Below are positions 27,919-35,927 of a stretch of 64,000 bases of DNA, one piece after another; the first letter of the stretch is position 1; each line of letters starts with the position of its first letter. The notes under the pieces were generated by a model. That model did not search any database and was not told the origin of the DNA. It saw only the letters and a program-made list of their open reading frames with translations. Source of the DNA: Burkholderia latens (GTDB taxonomy: Bacteria; Pseudomonadota; Gammaproteobacteria; Burkholderiales; Burkholderiaceae); the NCBI RefSeq assembly GCF_902499045.1, contig NZ_CABVPL010000015.1, positions 1-64,000 on the forward strand. Direction: 5' to 3'. A program made the position numbers and the translations under genes.

Positions 27919-29103
27919 TCAGGTGTTGTCGTCGGTCCAGCCGTCGTCGTTGCTGCCGAGATCGACGCCGCCGCCGTTGCCGTCGCTCCAGTTCGAATCG
28001 TCGCCGCGGCCGAGGTCGAAGCCCGGATCGCTGTTCTCCTGGTGCCGGCGCTGGTCGTCGACGATCACGTCGCGCTCGACCACGCGCTCGCGCCCGCCGG
28101 ACATCGCTTCGCCGAGCAGCACGCCGGTCAGCAGCCCGCCCATGCCGCCGCCGAACCCGCCGCCTTGCTGGATCACGACCGGCGGCTGCTGTTGCGGATA
28201 CTGCGGCGGATACGGCTGCGGCGGGTACGGTTGCTGCTGATACGGCTGGCCTTGCGCGCCGGTCACGCGATCGGCTTCCTGTGCGTACACGGAACCGCTG
28301 CCGCTTGCCGGCGCCGCCGGTTGCGCGGCCGGATCGGGGCGGCCCTCGATGCGTGCCTTCACGCTCGCATGACGCTGTTCGAGTTCGTCGACGCGATAGG
28401 GCGGCACCGGATTCTTGCCATTGGACAGCATCTCGACGAGCGTGCGCGCGTCGTTCTCGATCCCTTCGAGCTCGCTGGTAAGCGCAGCGGCGCCGGGCGC
28501 CGTCGACAGCTTCGCGTCGAGTTTCAGCGGGCGGATGTCGTTGAGCACGTCCGTCGCGCGCTTCAACTGCGTGCGGCGCTCGTCGTCGGCGCGGCCGTCG
28601 TCGGCCTTGCGCGCACGCCGCAGCGTCCAGCGCAGCACCAGTGCGACGATCGCGACGATGAGCCCGAGGCCGATCCACATGCCGGTCGACGGGCCGTGTT
28701 TCGCGGGCGGCACCGCCGGCGCGAGCGACGACTGCAATGAACCGCTCTGTGTCGCGGCCGGCGCGTTGCCGGCGACGCGCGCGGCATCGGCGCGAATGCG
28801 CGATTCGGTCTGTGCGAAGCGCGCCGCGTCGGTGAAGCGCAATTGCGGATCGAGCGACTTCGCTTTCTGCAGTTGCGCGAGCGCGTCGGACGCGCGGCCT
28901 TCGCGGTCCAGCACCTGTGCGTACAGGTAGCGCGCATGCGCGTTGTTCGGATGGGCGTCGATGACTTGTGACAGTTGCGTGTCGGCGCGCTGCCAGTCGC
29001 GTTGTGCAATCGACTGCTCGACTTGCTGCAGCGACGGGACCGCAAATGCGGCGGACGACAGCAGCATCAGCGAGAAGCCGAGTGCGGCGAGAGATTTCTT
29101 CAT
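27919..29103 (-). CDS. Exported TPR protein with one transmembrane helix and low-complexity tail
   Basis: 394 residues. A signal peptide ends near AFA (residue 21). TPR-like helices cover ~25-95 (HPNNAHARYLYAQVLDREGR). A single transmembrane segment lies at 142-160 and a basic cytoplasmic stretch follows. A charged helical domain (~170-270) leads to a Pro/Gln/Tyr-rich linker, a Gly-rich segment GGGFGGGMGGLLTGVLLGEA and a Gly/Asp/Asn-rich acidic tail. I cannot assign a family. It starts 78 bases after the PspA gene, so an envelope-stress role with PspA is the best inference. Confidence 0.75.
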   Translation of the reverse strand: MKKSLAALGFSLMLLSSAAFAVPSLQQVEQSIAQRDWQRADTQLSQVIDAHPNNAHARYLYAQVLDREGRASDALAQLQKAKSLDPQLRFTDAARFAQTESRIRADAARVAGNAPAATQSGSLQSSLAPAVPPAKHGPSTGMWIGLGLIVAIVALVLRWTLRRARKADDGRADDERRTQLKRATDVLNDIRPLKLDAKLSTAPGAAALTSELEGIENDARTLVEMLSNGKNPVPPYRVDELEQRHASVKARIEGRPDPAAQPAAPASGSGSVYAQEADRVTGAQGQPYQQQPYPPQPYPPQYPQQQPPVVIQQGGGFGGGMGGLLTGVLLGEAMSGGRERVVERDVIVDDQRRHQENSDPGFDLGRGDDSNWSDGNGGGVDLGSNDDGWTDDNT

Positions 29104-29181
29104 GGTCGAACCGGGCGCGAGCGCCCGTCTCCTGACGATCGGTGCGCGCCGCGCGCCCGGCGGGCCGCGGCGCGGTGGCCG

Positions 29182-29862
29182 TTACTGCGCGGGCGTGTCG
29201 AGCTGCTTCTTCAGCGCGGCGAGGCGATCCTCGACCGACGGGCCCTTGTTCAGCGCGGCGAGCTTGTCGTCGAGCGCCTTGCCGCTCGACGTGTCGGCCG
29301 AATTCAGGCGCGCGTCCGAGCGCGCGTTCTGCAGCGCGACCTTGCCCTCGAGCTTCTGGAAATCTTCGGACAGGTTCTTGCCGCCGATGCCGCCCAATGC
29401 GCTTGCCGCGACGTCCTTCGCCTGCGCGATTTCCTGCTTCGCCTGCAGGATGTTCGAGCGTGCGTTCAGATCATTGCGGCGCTGGCGCATGTCGGCGATC
29501 TGCCCCTTCAGTTTGTCGACCGACGGCTCGAGCGTGGCGAGCTCGGCCGCGAGCGCGTCGCGTTCGGCTTCCGCGTTCGCCTGCGCGGCGAGCGCCTCGC
29601 GCGCGAGCGCTTCGTCGCCCGCCTGCAGCGCGCGCTTCGCGCCGTCCTCGTACTTCTTCACCTTGTCGTCGGCTGCATCGCGCTTGCTGCGCTGGGTCGC
29701 GACCTGTGCTTCGATCTCGATCAGCGAATTCTCGGCGCGGCCGATGCTGTCGTCGAGCTCCCGCACGATCTGCCGTGCGTCGCGCGACGGATCCTGTACC
29801 GAGTCGGCCGCGTCGTTCAGCAGGCCTTTGATCGTGCGCGAAATAGAGTCGAAAAGCGACAT
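29182..29862 (-). CDS. pspA: PspA/IM30 family protein
   Basis: 226 residues, nearly all predicted alpha-helix with long heptad-rich coiled coils (residues ~25-180), as in PspA/Vipp1 ESCRT-III-like membrane-remodelling proteins. The N-terminus MSLFDSISRTIKGLLNDAAD forms the amphipathic membrane-binding helix, followed by the conserved PSRDARQIVRELDDSI. The C-terminus ends LAALKKQLD. No pspB, pspC or pspF is adjacent and no obvious sigma54 site is seen, so regulation differs from the enterobacterial psp operon. The TPR membrane gene follows. Confidence 0.88.
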   Translation of the reverse strand: MSLFDSISRTIKGLLNDAADSVQDPSRDARQIVRELDDSIGRAENSLIEIEAQVATQRSKRDAADDKVKKYEDGAKRALQAGDEALAREALAAQANAEAERDALAAELATLEPSVDKLKGQIADMRQRRNDLNARSNILQAKQEIAQAKDVAASALGGIGGKNLSEDFQKLEGKVALQNARSDARLNSADTSSGKALDDKLAALNKGPSVEDRLAALKKQLDTPAQ

Positions 29863-30299
29863 GAAATCCTCCGTGGTTGAAAGGCGCCGCGTCAGCGGCA
29901 GTGCCCGCAGCGAATCGGATCCGACCCGCGTGAGCTGGCGGATATTACACCGCCGGCCCCTTAAATACGGCTTAAGCGCCGGAGTTCAAGCGGTACGCGC
30001 GTCGCCCAGGCAAACCTTTCGCGCCTGAAAGGAATGCCGCCGCATGCGTACGGCTGCGTGTCCATCATAGGCCGAGCATGCGGCCAATACGTTTCGCCAT
30101 TCACGCTCGCGCGGGAATTTTTACAAAAAATCGCGAAGCCGCCCGGTCGATTTCATTAAAATGCGCTGTCACGTCGCGGGAACGGATCGCCGCGCGGCGC
30201 GGTCTGTCGACGTGACAGTTGCCAGATGCACCCACTCTGATTCATCCGCTTGCATTTCCGCATGCGTCCGAGGGCACCACGTCTGCCCGCCATTCCGAC
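29863..30299. other. 437-base divergent region between pspA and the class A PBP gene
   Basis: No convincing gene. It is locally AT-richer near 30110-30165, with TTTTTACAAAAAA and a candidate -10 TAAAAT at 30157-30162 for the PBP gene, but without a well-spaced -35. Two in-frame starts for the PBP (TTG 30219 and ATG 30300) fall at its right end. Confidence 0.4.
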
Positions 30300-32819
30300 A
30301 TGCCAATTATCAAACGACCGTCTTCTCCTTCCGACCGGAACGAACCTCACTACACGTTGCGCCGTTCGCCGTCGGGCGCCTATTACCCCGATGACGACCA
30401 CGGCGACGATCGCCGCGCGCAGCAGCGCAGCGGAGGCGGGGGCGGCGGCCGCCGCTCGTTCGGTTCGCGCATCGCGCTGTGGTTCGTCGGCCTGTTCGCC
30501 ACGCTCGCGATCGTCGGCGCGCTGATCGTCGGCTACGCGCTCGTCGTGATGGCGCCGCAACTGCCGTCGCTCGATGCGCTGACCAACTACCAGCCGAAGG
30601 TGCCGCTGCGCGTGTTCTCCGCCGACCACGTGCTGATCGGCGAGTTCGGCGAGGAGCGCCGCAGCCTCGTGCGCTTCCAGGAGATCCCCGACGTGATGAA
30701 GAAAGCGGTGCTCGCGATCGAGGACTACCGCTTCTACGAGCATGGCGGCGTCGACTTCCTCGGCATCCTGCGCGCGGGCGTGGCCGACCTGATGCACGGC
30801 GGCGCGCGCCAGGGCGCGAGCACGATCACGATGCAGGTCGCGCGCAACTTCTTCCTGTCGAGCGAGAAGACGTACACGCGCAAGATCTACGAGATGCTGC
30901 TCGCGTACAAGATCGAAAAGGCGCTGACGAAGGACCAGATTCTCGAGCTGTACATGAACCAGATCTATCTGGGCCAGCGCTCGTACGGCTTCGCTGCCGC
31001 CGCGCGCGTGTATTTCGGCAAGGACCTGAAGGACATCACGCTCGCCGAAGCGGCGATGCTCGCGGGGCTGCCGAAGGCTCCGTCCGCTTATAACCCGGTC
31101 GTCAATCCGAAGCGCGCGAAGGTGCGTCAGGAGTACATCCTGAAGCGCATGCTGGAGATCGGCTATATCACGCAGCCGCAGTACGAGCAGGCGGTGAAGG
31201 AAGAAATCCACGTGCGCACGCCGGGCAATCAGTACGCGGTGCACGGCGAATATGTCGCCGAGATGGTGCGGCAGATGCTGTACCAGCAGTACAAGGACGA
31301 AACCTATACGCGCGGGCTGACCGTCACGACGACGATCAACTCGGCCGACCAGGAAGCGGCGTACCAGGCCGTGCGCCGCGGCATTCTCGATTACGAGCGC
31401 CGGCATGGCTATCGCGGGCCGGAAGGCTCGATCAACCTGCCGGCGGCCGGCGACGAGCGCGACGAGGCGATCGACGACGCGCTCGCCGATCACCCGGACA
31501 ATGGCGACCTGCAGTCGGCGGTGGTGTTGTCGGCGTCGCCGAACGCGGTCGACGTGCAGTTCGTCGGCGGCGCGACGACGACGATCGGCCCGGCCGGGCT
31601 GCGCTTCGTGGCGGGCGCGCTGAGCCCGCGCGCGAACGCGACGCTGCGCATCAAGCCGGGCTCGATCGTGCGCGTGATGAAGGACGGCAAGACCGGCTGG
31701 CAGGTCGTGCAGCTGCCGCAGGTCGAAGGTGCGCTCGTCGCGATCGCGCCGCAGGACGGCGCGATCCGCTCGCTCGTCGGCGGCTTCGATTTCAACAAGA
31801 GCAAGTTCAACCACGTGACGCAGGCGTGGCGTCAGCCGGGTTCGTCGTTCAAGCCGTTCATCTATTCGGCGTCGCTCGACAAGGGGATGGGGCCGGCGAC
31901 GATCATCAACGACGCGCCGCTGTACTTCCCGCCGAGCGTGCCGGGCGGCACCGCGTGGGAGCCGAAGGACGACGATCAGCCGGACGGCCCGATGTCGATG
32001 CGCACCGCGCTGCAGCGTTCGAAGAACCTCGTGTCGATCCGGATCCTCGCGTCGATCGGCACGCAGTACGCGCAGCAGTACGTGACGCAGCGCTTCGGCT
32101 TCGATCCGGCGAAGACGCCGCCGTATTTGCCGATGGCGCTGGGCGCCGGGCTCGTGACGCCGCTGCAGCTCGCGACCGGCTACGCGGTGTTCGCGAACGG
32201 CGGCTACAAGGTCGATCCGTATCTGATCGCCGAAGTCGACGACGCGCGCGGCCAGCCGCTGCAGAAGGCGCAGCCGGTGGTCGCCGGCGGCACCGCGCCG
32301 CGCACGATCGAAGGCCGCAACGCGTACGTGATGAACAGCCTGCTGCACACGGTCGCGACGGCCGGCACCGGTGCGGGCACCAATGCGCTCGGCCGCGGCG
32401 ACCTGCAAGGCAAGACCGGTACGACGAACGACGCGAAGGACGGCTGGTTCGCCGGTTATCAGCAGTCGCTCGTTGCGGTCGCATGGATGGGTTTCGACCA
32501 GCCGAAGACGTTGGGCAGCCGCGAATTCGGCGCACAGCTCGCGCTGCCGATCTGGGTCAATTACATGCGCACCGCGCTGAACGGCGTGCCCGAGCAGCAG
32601 ATGCCGATGCCGGACGGCCTGACGACGATCGACGGCGAGCTGTACTACACCGACCGCACGCCGGGCAACGGCTTCGTCGGCAGCGTGGACATCAATCCGG
32701 CCGAGAACGCGATCAGCGCGAACGATGCGCTCGGCTCGGCCGGCGCCGCGGGCCTCGCACCGCCGCCGGTCACGCAGCAGGAGAAGCAGCAGATCATGGA
32801 CATGTTCGAGAGCAAGTAA
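30300..32819 (+). CDS. mrcA: Class A penicillin-binding protein, PBP1A type
   Basis: Bifunctional peptidoglycan glycosyltransferase/transpeptidase of 839 residues. A cytoplasmic Arg/Gly-rich N-terminus (with six consecutive Gly) precedes one transmembrane helix (~58-82). The GT51 domain follows with EDYRFYEHGG, GASTITMQVARN and the AAAARVYFGKDL region. After an OB-like insert comes the transpeptidase with S515-S-F-K518, the SKN motif in QRSKNLVS and KTGTT at 705. I chose ATG 30300 over TTG 30219; the 27 extra residues look untranslated. It ends at a strong terminator. Confidence 0.93.
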   Translation: MPIIKRPSSPSDRNEPHYTLRRSPSGAYYPDDDHGDDRRAQQRSGGGGGGRRSFGSRIALWFVGLFATLAIVGALIVGYALVVMAPQLPSLDALTNYQPKVPLRVFSADHVLIGEFGEERRSLVRFQEIPDVMKKAVLAIEDYRFYEHGGVDFLGILRAGVADLMHGGARQGASTITMQVARNFFLSSEKTYTRKIYEMLLAYKIEKALTKDQILELYMNQIYLGQRSYGFAAAARVYFGKDLKDITLAEAAMLAGLPKAPSAYNPVVNPKRAKVRQEYILKRMLEIGYITQPQYEQAVKEEIHVRTPGNQYAVHGEYVAEMVRQMLYQQYKDETYTRGLTVTTTINSADQEAAYQAVRRGILDYERRHGYRGPEGSINLPAAGDERDEAIDDALADHPDNGDLQSAVVLSASPNAVDVQFVGGATTTIGPAGLRFVAGALSPRANATLRIKPGSIVRVMKDGKTGWQVVQLPQVEGALVAIAPQDGAIRSLVGGFDFNKSKFNHVTQAWRQPGSSFKPFIYSASLDKGMGPATIINDAPLYFPPSVPGGTAWEPKDDDQPDGPMSMRTALQRSKNLVSIRILASIGTQYAQQYVTQRFGFDPAKTPPYLPMALGAGLVTPLQLATGYAVFANGGYKVDPYLIAEVDDARGQPLQKAQPVVAGGTAPRTIEGRNAYVMNSLLHTVATAGTGAGTNALGRGDLQGKTGTTNDAKDGWFAGYQQSLVAVAWMGFDQPKTLGSREFGAQLALPIWVNYMRTALNGVPEQQMPMPDGLTTIDGELYYTDRTPGNGFVGSVDINPAENAISANDALGSAGAAGLAPPPVTQQEKQQIMDMFESK

Positions 32820-32846
32820 AGCGGTACCGTGTTCTTCACACGTGCG

Positions 32847-32874
32847 ACGGGCGCCTGCGGGCGCCCGTTTTTTT
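32847..32874 (+). terminator. Intrinsic terminator after the PBP gene
   Basis: ACGGGCGCC pairs with GGCGCCCGT around a 4-base loop and runs into seven T residues. Cytosine-rich DNA continues to the convergent DUF3574 gene. Confidence 0.9.
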
Positions 32875-32924
32875 CGCGTGTCGCGGCGCGCGCCGTGCAG
32901 GCCGCCAAAGCCGCGGAAGCCGAA

Positions 32925-33353
32925 TCAGAATGACGCGCAGGCCGGCACGAGCGTGATGCCGACCGAGTCCTGCCGGAACCGCTCGCGGTACGCTTGCCGG
33001 ATCGCGTCGAGCCGCGCGTGCGTGTCCGCGGTATCGTCGGCGACGATACGGATCACGAAGCTCGCTTCGTGGACGATCCGGCCGGTGGCGCGATCACGCC
33101 ATTGGCCATGAGTGTCCCAATACGTGAAGCCGTCCGGAAAACGACGCGTGACGACGTCGGCGAGGAAGGCCGCGCGTTCGGCATCGGTGACGGGGCCGCG
33201 TCCCGCGATATCACGACCGAACAGCAGATCGGCCTGCAGCATCCGGCGCGCGTGCGGCTGCGCGCACGCCGCGGCATCGCCGATGACAGGCGACGGCGGG
33301 GCCGCACAACCGGCGAGCAGCGCGATCGCGGCCGCGCCGAACGCGTGCCGCAA
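32925..33353 (-). CDS. DUF3574 family lipoprotein (start uncertain)
   Basis: The mature part contains the DUF3574-like pattern QADLLFGRDIAGRG, VTRRFPDGFTYWDTHGQW and SFVIRIVADD. It is preceded by a hydrophobic run ending in the lipobox LLAGC, so this should be a membrane-anchored lipoprotein. A TTG at 33353 gives a compact 16-residue signal peptide and 142 residues in total. The open frame continues to an ATG at 33494 with a GTG at 33452, but those starts would leave 45-60 residues before the lipobox. Function unknown. Confidence 0.7.
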   Translation of the reverse strand: MRHAFGAAAIALLAGCAAPPSPVIGDAAACAQPHARRMLQADLLFGRDIAGRGPVTDAERAAFLADVVTRRFPDGFTYWDTHGQWRDRATGRIVHEASFVIRIVADDTADTHARLDAIRQAYRERFRQDSVGITLVPACASF

Positions 33354-33530
33354 GCCGCGCTGCCACGCCGCGATACGTACGTTCGGCGGCGGGATCTGCC
33401 TATTTCGCGTCCGGCACGCTTCGCGCGCGCAAAACGCTGCGCGCTCAACCACTTGCGCGCTTGTCCGGCGGGTTATCAACAGGGCTGTCAACATAAACTG
33501 GGGATAACCCTCGGCAGCGCGCGCGCGGGT

Positions 33531-34550
33531 TCAGCGCTGCCGCGTCGCGTGCGCGAGATGCATGCCGAGCGTCGCGGGATCGGTGTTCGTGCCCGACAGC
33601 AGCACGCCGACCCGCTTGCCCTGCAGGGTTTCGCGCAGCGGCCCGAGCAGCGCGGCGAGCGGCGCCGCGCACGCCGGCTCGACCGACAGCTTCAGGTGCG
33701 AGAACAGGAACAGCATCGCCGCGCGCAGCGCGTCGTCGGATACCGTGACGATGCGGTCGACGTGGCGCCGGCACAGCTGGTAGCTGTATTCCTCGGTGTG
33801 CGGCGCCATCAGCGAATCGGCGATCGTCTGCATCGCGCTCATCTTGATCGTGTGATTCGCCGCGAAGCTGCGGCTCATCGCGTCGGCGCCCTCCGGTTCG
33901 ACGCCGTACACGTGCACACGCGGATTCGCGAGCCGCAGCGCGGTCGCCATGCCGGCCGCGAGGCCGCCGCCGCCGATCGGCGCGATCACCGCGTCGAGAT
34001 CGGGTGTCTGCGTCGCCCATTCGTAGCCGAGCGTCGCGGTGCCGAGAATCGTGTGATAGCCGTTGAACGGATGAATGAAGAAGCGGCCTTCCTCGGCCTC
34101 GATGCGCCGCACGAGGTCGAACGCCTGCGATGCGCTGCCGGCGAGCACGACTTCCGCGCGGTACTGCTTGCACTGCGCGATGCGCGTCGGACTCGCGGTG
34201 TGGAACATCACGACCTTCGCGCTGCTGCCGAGCCGCATCGCCGCATACGCGACGGCCGCTGCATGATTGCCGGCCGACACGCACGTGACGCCGGCGTTCT
34301 TGCGCGCCGCGTCGAGCGCGAGCAGGTGCGTGAACGCGCCGCGCGCCTTGAAGCTGCCGCTCGCCTGCAGCAGCTCGAACTTGAAGTTGACGTGCGTGCC
34401 TTCGAGGGACGGCAGGTCGGCGCGTTCGAACACCGGCGTGCGTGCGACCCACGGCGACAACGCGAAGTGCTGCGCGGCGATTTCGTCGAGCGTCGGAATC
34501 GGCTCGCCGTCGATCGTCGTATGGGCAGTGCCCTGTTGTTCGTTCGACAT
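33531..34550 (-). CDS. PLP-dependent threonine/serine dehydratase-like enzyme
   Basis: 339 residues, fold-type II. The PLP Lys lies in ASGSFKARGA (near residue 62), the asparagine loop is SAGNHAAAVAY, and the phosphate-binding glycine loop is IGGGGLAAG. No C-terminal ACT regulatory domain is present, unlike biosynthetic IlvA, so it is a catabolic-type threonine dehydratase, serine racemase-like or threo-3-hydroxyaspartate dehydratase-like enzyme. ATG 34550 (MSNEQQG) was preferred over the upstream frame extension. It follows argE by 60 bases on the same strand. Confidence 0.85.
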   Translation of the reverse strand: MSNEQQGTAHTTIDGEPIPTLDEIAAQHFALSPWVARTPVFERADLPSLEGTHVNFKFELLQASGSFKARGAFTHLLALDAARKNAGVTCVSAGNHAAAVAYAAMRLGSSAKVVMFHTASPTRIAQCKQYRAEVVLAGSASQAFDLVRRIEAEEGRFFIHPFNGYHTILGTATLGYEWATQTPDLDAVIAPIGGGGLAAGMATALRLANPRVHVYGVEPEGADAMSRSFAANHTIKMSAMQTIADSLMAPHTEEYSYQLCRRHVDRIVTVSDDALRAAMLFLFSHLKLSVEPACAAPLAALLGPLRETLQGKRVGVLLSGTNTDPATLGMHLAHATRQR

Positions 34551-34610
34551 GACGTGGCGGGTGGGGTGGCGAGAGGGAGCCGGCCCGCACACGCGGGCCG
34601 GCGCGGGCAG

Positions 34611-35831
34611 TCAGTGCGCGTCGACCGACATGCTGCGGATGAATTTGCGCAGGAACTGTTCGCATGCGGCGAGCTGCGCGAGCTCGACGTACTCGTTCGG
34701 CTTGTGCGCCTGCTCGATGTTGCCGGGCCCGCAGACGATGCTCGGGATCCCCGCGCGCTCGAACAGCCCGGCTTCGGTGCCGTACGCGACCTTGCGCTTG
34801 TCCTGGTCGGCCGTCAGCGCGCGCACGAGCTGCGTGATCGCGGCCTGCTCGGTCGCGTCGAGCCCCGGCGCCGCGGCGATCTTCGAGAACTCGATTGCCG
34901 CATTCGGATGCTCGCGTCGCATCTGCGGCAGCAGCGTTTCGTGCGCATACGCTTCGATGCGCGCGAAGATCTGTTCGGGATCGAGCGTCGGCAGGTTGCG
35001 GAACTCGAAGTCGAACCGGCATTCGGCCGGCACCGTGTTGATCGCGTTGCCGCCCTGGATCGTGCTCGTCTGCGCGGTCGTGAACGGCACGTCGTACAGC
35101 TCGTCGAACGGGCCTTCGGCGCGAAAGCGCTCGGCGATGTCGCGGATGTGGCAGATGAGGCGCGCCGCGTATTCGATCGCGTTCAACCCCTTCGGCGTCA
35201 GCGATGAATGCGCCGCGTGGCCGCGCACGCAGCAGCGGTACGCGTTGATGCCCTTGTGCGCGATGATCGGCCGCATGCTGGTCGGCTCGCCGACGATGCA
35301 GCCGGACGGCTTCACGCCGCGCTTGACGAGATCGGCGATCAGCAGCGGCGCGCCCGCGCAGCCGATCTCCTCGTCGTAGGACAGCGCGAAATGGATCGGC
35401 TTCGCGAGCTTCGTCGCCTGCATGTCGGGCAGCAGCGCGAGCGCCGCGCCGATGAAGCCCTTCATGTCGCAGGTGCCGCGGCCGTACAGGCGGCCGTCGC
35501 GCTGTTCCGGCGCGAACGGGTCGCTGTCCCACTGCTGGCCGTCGACCGGCACGACGTCGGTGTGGCCCGACAGCACGATGCCGCCGTCGGTCGAGCCGTC
35601 GTGCGCGGGCACCGTCGCGAGCAGGTTCGCCCAGCCTTCGCGCGAATCGTGCGTGAGCGTCGACGCGATGCCTTTCGCCGCGAGCGCGTCGCGCACCGTT
35701 TCGATCAGGCCGAGGTTCGGCACGCGGCTCGTCGTGTCCATCGACACCAGCTGCTTGATCCAGTGCAGGCTGACGAGCGAGGCGTCGCCTTGGTCGGCGG
35801 CGGACGGCGCCGGCGCGTCGAGAGGGGGCAT
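34611..35831 (-). CDS. argE: Acetylornithine deacetylase
   Basis: 406-residue M20 metallopeptidase. Metal-site motifs are SGHTDVVPVDG (His, Asp) and YDEEIGCAGAP (Glu-Glu); the dimerisation insert begins after the HAAHSSLTP histidine. It removes acetate from N-acetylornithine in arginine synthesis. Many proteobacteria use ArgJ instead, so other N-acyl amino acids are possible substrates. ATG 35831 (MPPLDAP) gives the standard length; the frame continues 13 codons upstream without conservation. Confidence 0.9.
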   Translation of the reverse strand: MPPLDAPAPSAADQGDASLVSLHWIKQLVSMDTTSRVPNLGLIETVRDALAAKGIASTLTHDSREGWANLLATVPAHDGSTDGGIVLSGHTDVVPVDGQQWDSDPFAPEQRDGRLYGRGTCDMKGFIGAALALLPDMQATKLAKPIHFALSYDEEIGCAGAPLLIADLVKRGVKPSGCIVGEPTSMRPIIAHKGINAYRCCVRGHAAHSSLTPKGLNAIEYAARLICHIRDIAERFRAEGPFDELYDVPFTTAQTSTIQGGNAINTVPAECRFDFEFRNLPTLDPEQIFARIEAYAHETLLPQMRREHPNAAIEFSKIAAAPGLDATEQAAITQLVRALTADQDKRKVAYGTEAGLFERAGIPSIVCGPGNIEQAHKPNEYVELAQLAACEQFLRKFIRSMSVDAH

Positions 35832-35893
35832 GGCAAAACTCCGTCGGATGAATGGGAAAATCATACTCAAAAACGCGCCCGCACGCCTTCGCC

Positions 35894-35921
35894 GGCCGCG
35901 ATGCGGTGCAGCATCGCGGCC
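35894..35921. other. Long perfect hairpin downstream of mfd
   Basis: GGCCGCGATGC (35894-35904) pairs perfectly over 11 bp with GCATCGCGGCC (35911-35921), loop GGTGCA. It lies just after the mfd stop but has no T-tract on the minus strand, so it is an mRNA 3'-end structure rather than a standard intrinsic terminator. Confidence 0.5.
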
Positions 35922-35927
35922 GCGCGG

